Source: Podocnemis expansa
Taxonomy: Eukaryota > Chordata > Testudines > Podocnemididae
DNA: 64,000 nt
Assembly: GCA_007922195.1 (NCBI GenBank)
Contig: ML681996.1
Coordinates: 14,881,990-14,945,989 of the forward strand
Direction: 5' to 3'
The notes under the pieces were generated by a model that saw nothing but the letters and a program-made list of their open reading frames with translations, ran no database searches and was not told where the DNA came from. The position numbers were made by a program, and so were the translations under genes. This document shows positions 54,101-60,100 of the stretch, one piece after another; position 1 is the first letter of the stretch; each line of letters starts with the position of its first letter.

Positions 54101-57100
54101 CTGATGAGAATAAGACAGGAAATGAAGGCTAAACACTTAAATGGGATTCCTGTTACACTACACTGGTGGTGTTTGCAATATATAAAAGTGAGCCTCTTTA
54201 AAAAGGGTATCATTGTTTTGGGATTATGCTAGAATAATGAGCAGGAGATTCCCCTGAGATATTGATCTTCAGCTTGTGGATCTGTCTTTCAGAACTGCAT
54301 GTAATCGGAACTCTCCATCACTTTATTGGGAATTCTGCGTTTAGAAACAAGCAAACAAAAATCCCCAAGATACACAACATGACAATGCTTGGTGAAATAT
54401 GAAGAGTTTCATGGCCTGACACCATCCCAGATAAGCTAAGGTAAATAGTTATATTTATTTTGAATGGCAATATGTATTCCCACTTGTCTTCAACAAAAAT
54501 TCAACTTCTTAAAAATTTGCAATCTTAAAGACAATTATATTTAGATAAATGGAATGGGAGCTGAGGCAAAATGGAGAAAAAGCTTAGCATCTTATGCAGG
54601 GGTGTTGCTGATGCTGGGCACAGGGGGCATGAGCCCCCAGTCCCAGCACCCATGACCCAAGTTCCAGCTCCCATCCCACAGGGGACCAGGGGCCGGGCTG
54701 GCACTGCAAGGGAAGCAGGGCTGGCAGGTGACAGGTTCAGGCTACAAGAGTTTTGGGGGGCCAGTGACATCCTTAATCTTATAAGAGCAGGCCTTTAGTT
54801 TGCATCTCTTACCAGGGCTTCATCTGTGCACTGAAACACGTAGCAGACGAAGTAGCAGCCACTATTTCCTAAGGATTCTCTGCAGATAAACCCAAAATGA
54901 TCCACATGTCTAATTCCCTGGCACAGAAGAAATAGTAACAAATAAGTCAGTCATGTTCACAACTTGGTTCCATACATGTAATTAGCACAGCAACATGGAT
55001 GTCCATGAGCATTCATGGTAACCAAATCTCTCGTGCCAGCCATATGAAAACCATCTACCTCATTAACAAATACTATTGCACTGATCTACTAAATATATTT
55101 ATATCAGAAATACTCATTTACAAATTCAGCAAACCAAAGGACACCTTGATTATGGATTATGACAAAAGAAAAAATTTGGCATTAGTATTTCAACAGAAAA
55201 GATTAATTAGAAAGACAAATGATTCAGAGTCCTCAGCTTATTAAATTCTAATTTTATATAAATGTACAAGCTACTCTCTTATGCTGCACACTGCAGAGCT
55301 CATTATAGTATCTATATGTCTGTTCCAGAAACGGTGTGTAACAGAAAGTATAAGAAGGGTTGATTTTGACCTCCCTTATACATTTGTAACTCCACTGACT
55401 TCAAAAGGGTTTATTCCCTATTTATACCAGCGTTAGCCAGATAAAGATGTAACTTAGAAATTTTTTCTGTTTGTTATTCAGAATGTTGCACGCTGTGTGA
55501 AATTTTATTCTTGTAAAAGCTCTTCTTAAATCTGAGTGAGTTCCCTTCCAGGGTCTTGTGATATAACACTAAACCTGGGAAAATGGAAATTCTATTCTGA
55601 TTCTATGTAAGCTGGCAAATAGGATTTGCTTTGGAATTAGTCAGTATTCCCTGGAATATGTTAAAACATAAGCAGATTACGTAGAGCAGGCAGGAAGGAA
55701 TCCTTTACAACTCTCTCCTCCACCCACAGACGAGTCTTTGTATGGGCCTCCTCAGAAGAATCAAGTATTTTTCTGCTTCTGGAGGCAGTTTTCTGACCTT
55801 GGTGGATTAGAAAGAAGACTGAAATAGGGACTCCTATGTTTCCATGTTACTGTCTACATGCTTGGGTAGATGTTTTGTAGTAAAGGCTTGGATTCAGAGG
55901 TCTCAGTAATCTTCAATTTCTAGATTGGGTTTGAAGCCAATTTTATGGTTATGGTACACATTAAATGTAGCTTTTTTTCTCTTAAAAGAGAATCAATTTC
56001 ATTTCCTGAGGGACTGTTGGAGGAGTTCTCTTCCTCTGCCTCCAGAGTTATTTTTATCAGACATATTTCAAATTGTGCTTCAGATGGAAGTGTTACAAGT
56101 CATTTATAATAAATAGTAATAATCCGGTATGAAGAAAGAATACTATTTGACCTCCATCGTTACAGAAGTAAGGCATGCTTAGGAGCTGTGCCTAACAGCC
56201 TCTGAAGGGGGGCATTTAATCTGCATGGGTTTTGTGTTTGCATAAGCACAAAGAACGCATCAGCATATTCAAACTATGGGTGCAGGGCAATATAGGTAAT
56301 GGTATTTGAGTTTATTTGATCACAAATCTGTCAATATCTGTAATTCTACTGAGGGGAAATATGAAATACTGTCTTTTTGTGAATTGCTACTCTCTGTTTG
56401 TTTCAAATCTGTCTGGGTTAGTTAAAGGGGAAAAGCCACCCTTAGTTTAAAAAGACTTGTAAGAGAGGCTACTGCATATTTCAGGCTGGAAAAAGGAAAA
56501 ACGGGGTGTGGGGGTCTGCATAGTTCTTTCTGCAGCAATGCTTGAGGCAATTTTTGCCTTCCCTGACAACTGCACTGTCTAATGATAGATCTGGCTAGGC
56601 TTCTTTTGAGGCCTTTGTTATGTTAATAGAAATAGCTGTTTGCAGATGCTTGAGGTTAAGAGCTGAAATCACTAGAGAGAGGAAACCCTGTCTCTAAGCT
56701 GAAATCACTGAAGAGGAGCAGCAGATGGAGGAGCTAGTGGACGGTGAGAGCAACCAGTGGGGAGCTGGGTAGCATAAGTGACCCGTGGGTGGAGCTGGTG
56801 GACAATGGGTGGAGCCAAGGGACGGTGCTAAAGGATGGAGTGAGTGACCAGTGGTTGGCACCGGCAGATAGTTGGCATGAAAGACACTCCCTACGTAGCC
56901 TATGGTGGCTTGGGAGCCTAGTTAGCACTGATTCTCCAGATCAATGCTGATTTTGCTAAGGGGTTTACATATGCTGTTATGCTATGTGGGATCATGTTGA
57001 AAGGTTTTGCATTACATCTTGTATGTTCTGTTATGCAGTGTGGGTTGTTGGGAACTTTGTTCTCTACTGATTTTCTAGATCAGTGCTGACCTCTGTTATT

Positions 57101-60100
57101 TGGCCTTTCACATTATATTTTACAGCTATTAAAGTTCTGTTTACTACACTCAGTCTCGTGCTTGCAAGTGGGCAAGCCTTACCCCTTTAGGGTGCCCAGG
57201 GAACAGTACAGGATTCCCAGAAATCTGGGTGGGGCCTCAAACTGGTTGGTAGTGTTGCATCATTGGGAAGCCCCTAGATATAGAACCCAGCCCTTGTTCT
57301 GCCAGCCTGCCCTGGCAGAAGGGTTACACAGAGGAAGAGACTTCAGAAGCATATGAGAGTGGCACCAGTAGTCTTTGTATTTAAAAAGAAAACTTTAAAG
57401 CCTAACTAAGCATTTTATACTTTCCTTGGGCTAATGTATCCTCTATTAAGAATCTATCACATACAGATATCCTAAATGAATCAAAATAATTTGTAAAGGC
57501 AGGTGAAATGATAAAGAAAAGGTTTAGGTGTTTTCATATACTTCATTAGGTAATAAAGTTACCTTTCATAATCAGAAAACATCAAACTCTTCTGCTGGTA
57601 ATTCATTCCAGTCTCACTTCTCGGTATTACAAAACCTTTCCTTCCAAAAAGCATTTTCTACCTCCTTTCTCTGAAACAGTGACTTTTCTAGCCTTTCTCC
57701 AACTCCCCCCTTCTTCACAAGGTAGTGTGCTTCATTTCATTATGGACACTTTAAAAGAGGCCCCAATTTTTCCCAAAAGATTTCTGACTATTACAGCAAG
57801 CAGAGCAAGTAGCTAGAATTTACCCACCTTTTCTTCAAGCTCCCAGAACATTCATTACCCTCTAACACAGACTGCATTCTTATTAACATGCCAGCTGTTC
57901 TCCAGAGCAATCCACTAACAATACACAACTTTCAGCTTGTTCATAACCATGAATGAAGTCACCCTGTATCTTTAGTTTTGAGGAAGAGAAGTGAAACATA
58001 AGGCCTCTCATCAACTAACCAGCAAAGCACTTAAAAGCATCTGCTTAATCTAAGCCCACATGTATTCATGGGGATCTCAGGGTTAAATACAGGCACAAGT
58101 GCTTTGCTAGATCAGGGCTTTGGTGATTAGGAATCATGCATTACTAAAATCTCTGCCATACACACAAGATTCACAATTGCAAGCAAGGCAAGGTATTAAA
58201 GTAATCTGGATTTCCACTGTTCAAGAGTATGTGTTTGTTCCAATATCCCCACTGTCTCTCAGAACAAGAACAGAACTTGCAGAGCTGAGCAACTCTGAGA
58301 TGGGCAACTTTTCCCTCCTCCTTTGTATCATAGTGGCAGGCTGGCAGCCATGTCCCAGCACTAACAGCAGAATCAGGAGTCATCATCAACAGGCTCCAAA
58401 GTATGGGCATAGTTTGAGGGTATAATTTGTGGGCCTTGCCACCACCCCCACAAAACAGCAAGCCTTTGGCAAGCACAAAATTTGCCTTCTCCACCCCTTA
58501 CCTTACCCCTGCCTAGACTTATTAGTCTGAACAGAGCTGTCCCTCCCCACAGAACACAGAAGTCGAACTACACCTATGGCTCCCAGGAAACTGTGATACT
58601 GCTCTGTGGCTGGCCACACAAGCATGAGAGAGTGAGGCAATCTGCTCCCTCCCCTCCCTACTAATATGGAGAGAAGTTGTATTGCCCCAGTTTCCCTTAC
58701 TGACACACTACTTAACCAGTATGCATTCTCCAGGCCTGAGGGGATCCTTAATCAGGAGTGCACTTCCCCTCTGGTTTGAGAGCACCAGAATTCAGTGGCC
58801 CACTTAAGAATTTAGGATTCTGAAAAAATGCCCTGAGGGGAGGTGGGGTTCAGTTTCTCCTGTGATCTGCGACGTTTTCTCTAATGCCCTCTGAGTCAAC
58901 ATAGCATCAATTAGTAACATGAACACTTATTTTTATAATTAGTGCACATGAACTTAGCCGGTGCTCTATATAAATTAGAAAATAAAGGCATTTACCTGGA
59001 ACTGCCATTAATCCAGACAGCACATTTCTAATGCTAAACTTAACTTCAACCCCTACGTTAAAAAAGCTTCCAGTCAGTTTTCACAAACTTTACAGTTTGA
59101 CTTTGGATAATGTTAATATAGGACCGTATTCTGCAACACACCTTGCCAGTAGCCTCACTGGAGATCAGATAACTTGAAAAGGGTCAGCACAAGGAAGAGA
59201 GGCAAAATCTGACCCTTAGGAGTTAAAACAGTACTTATAGTGAGTCCCAGGATACACACGAAAATTGCACTGGTTTAGCTACACATCTTACTCAGCAGGC
59301 CAGATTCTCCATTCTCCCTGCACCTGTGCAGACATTTACATTGGACAGAGCGTGAAGTGGTGCCGGATCAGAAAGAACAGTAGTATCTTCCACACACTTT
59401 TCATTCTTGTAAATGGCTACACAAGATGATGCAATGTAATGGAGAATCTGCATGTCTGACTGTACCAGCAGCACAGATGGGCCCACTCTGCTCAGTGATC
59501 ATGAATGGTGTATTACCAGGTTCCCATTCTGGCTCTGGAAATGTTCAGTTCTGTCTGGAACCAGACATGAAGCACTTGACTGTGTGATAAAACTCAAGTT
59601 ATGAAATTCAGATCCTGTTCAGCACATCCTGATTTGGCGTGTTTATTTGAGCCAACGCTCCAGCACAGCGGCTATTTGTCAGCATCTTGCTGTGCTGACA
59701 GTGAGCATAGCAACCCTCAAACCCTGTTTTTAACCAGGAAAACAAGACAGGGCTTGCAAATGGTAGACAGGATTCCACAAATGAAGGAGTATGTTTATTT
59801 CAAAAAACAGATTTGTAGTTAATTAAGTACAAATGGGCAGCCCAGAGACATACTAGAAGAAGAGGGTGCAAGAAGCCTACTCACTGGCCCAGGCACAATA
59901 GCAGCCATTTTCCTGATATGTTGCTTTAAACCATGTCACACTATCATTAATGAATATACTTGAATAGGCCCAGAAGCCCTAGAGGGGCAGCCCAGGCTCC
60001 AAGCAAAATATCATGCGTGTGGAAGGGGGCCCCTGTTATAAATCTGTACGGGCATGGGTGTTGATGGTGCCAGGCATGGGGGGTGTCATGAACCCCAAGT

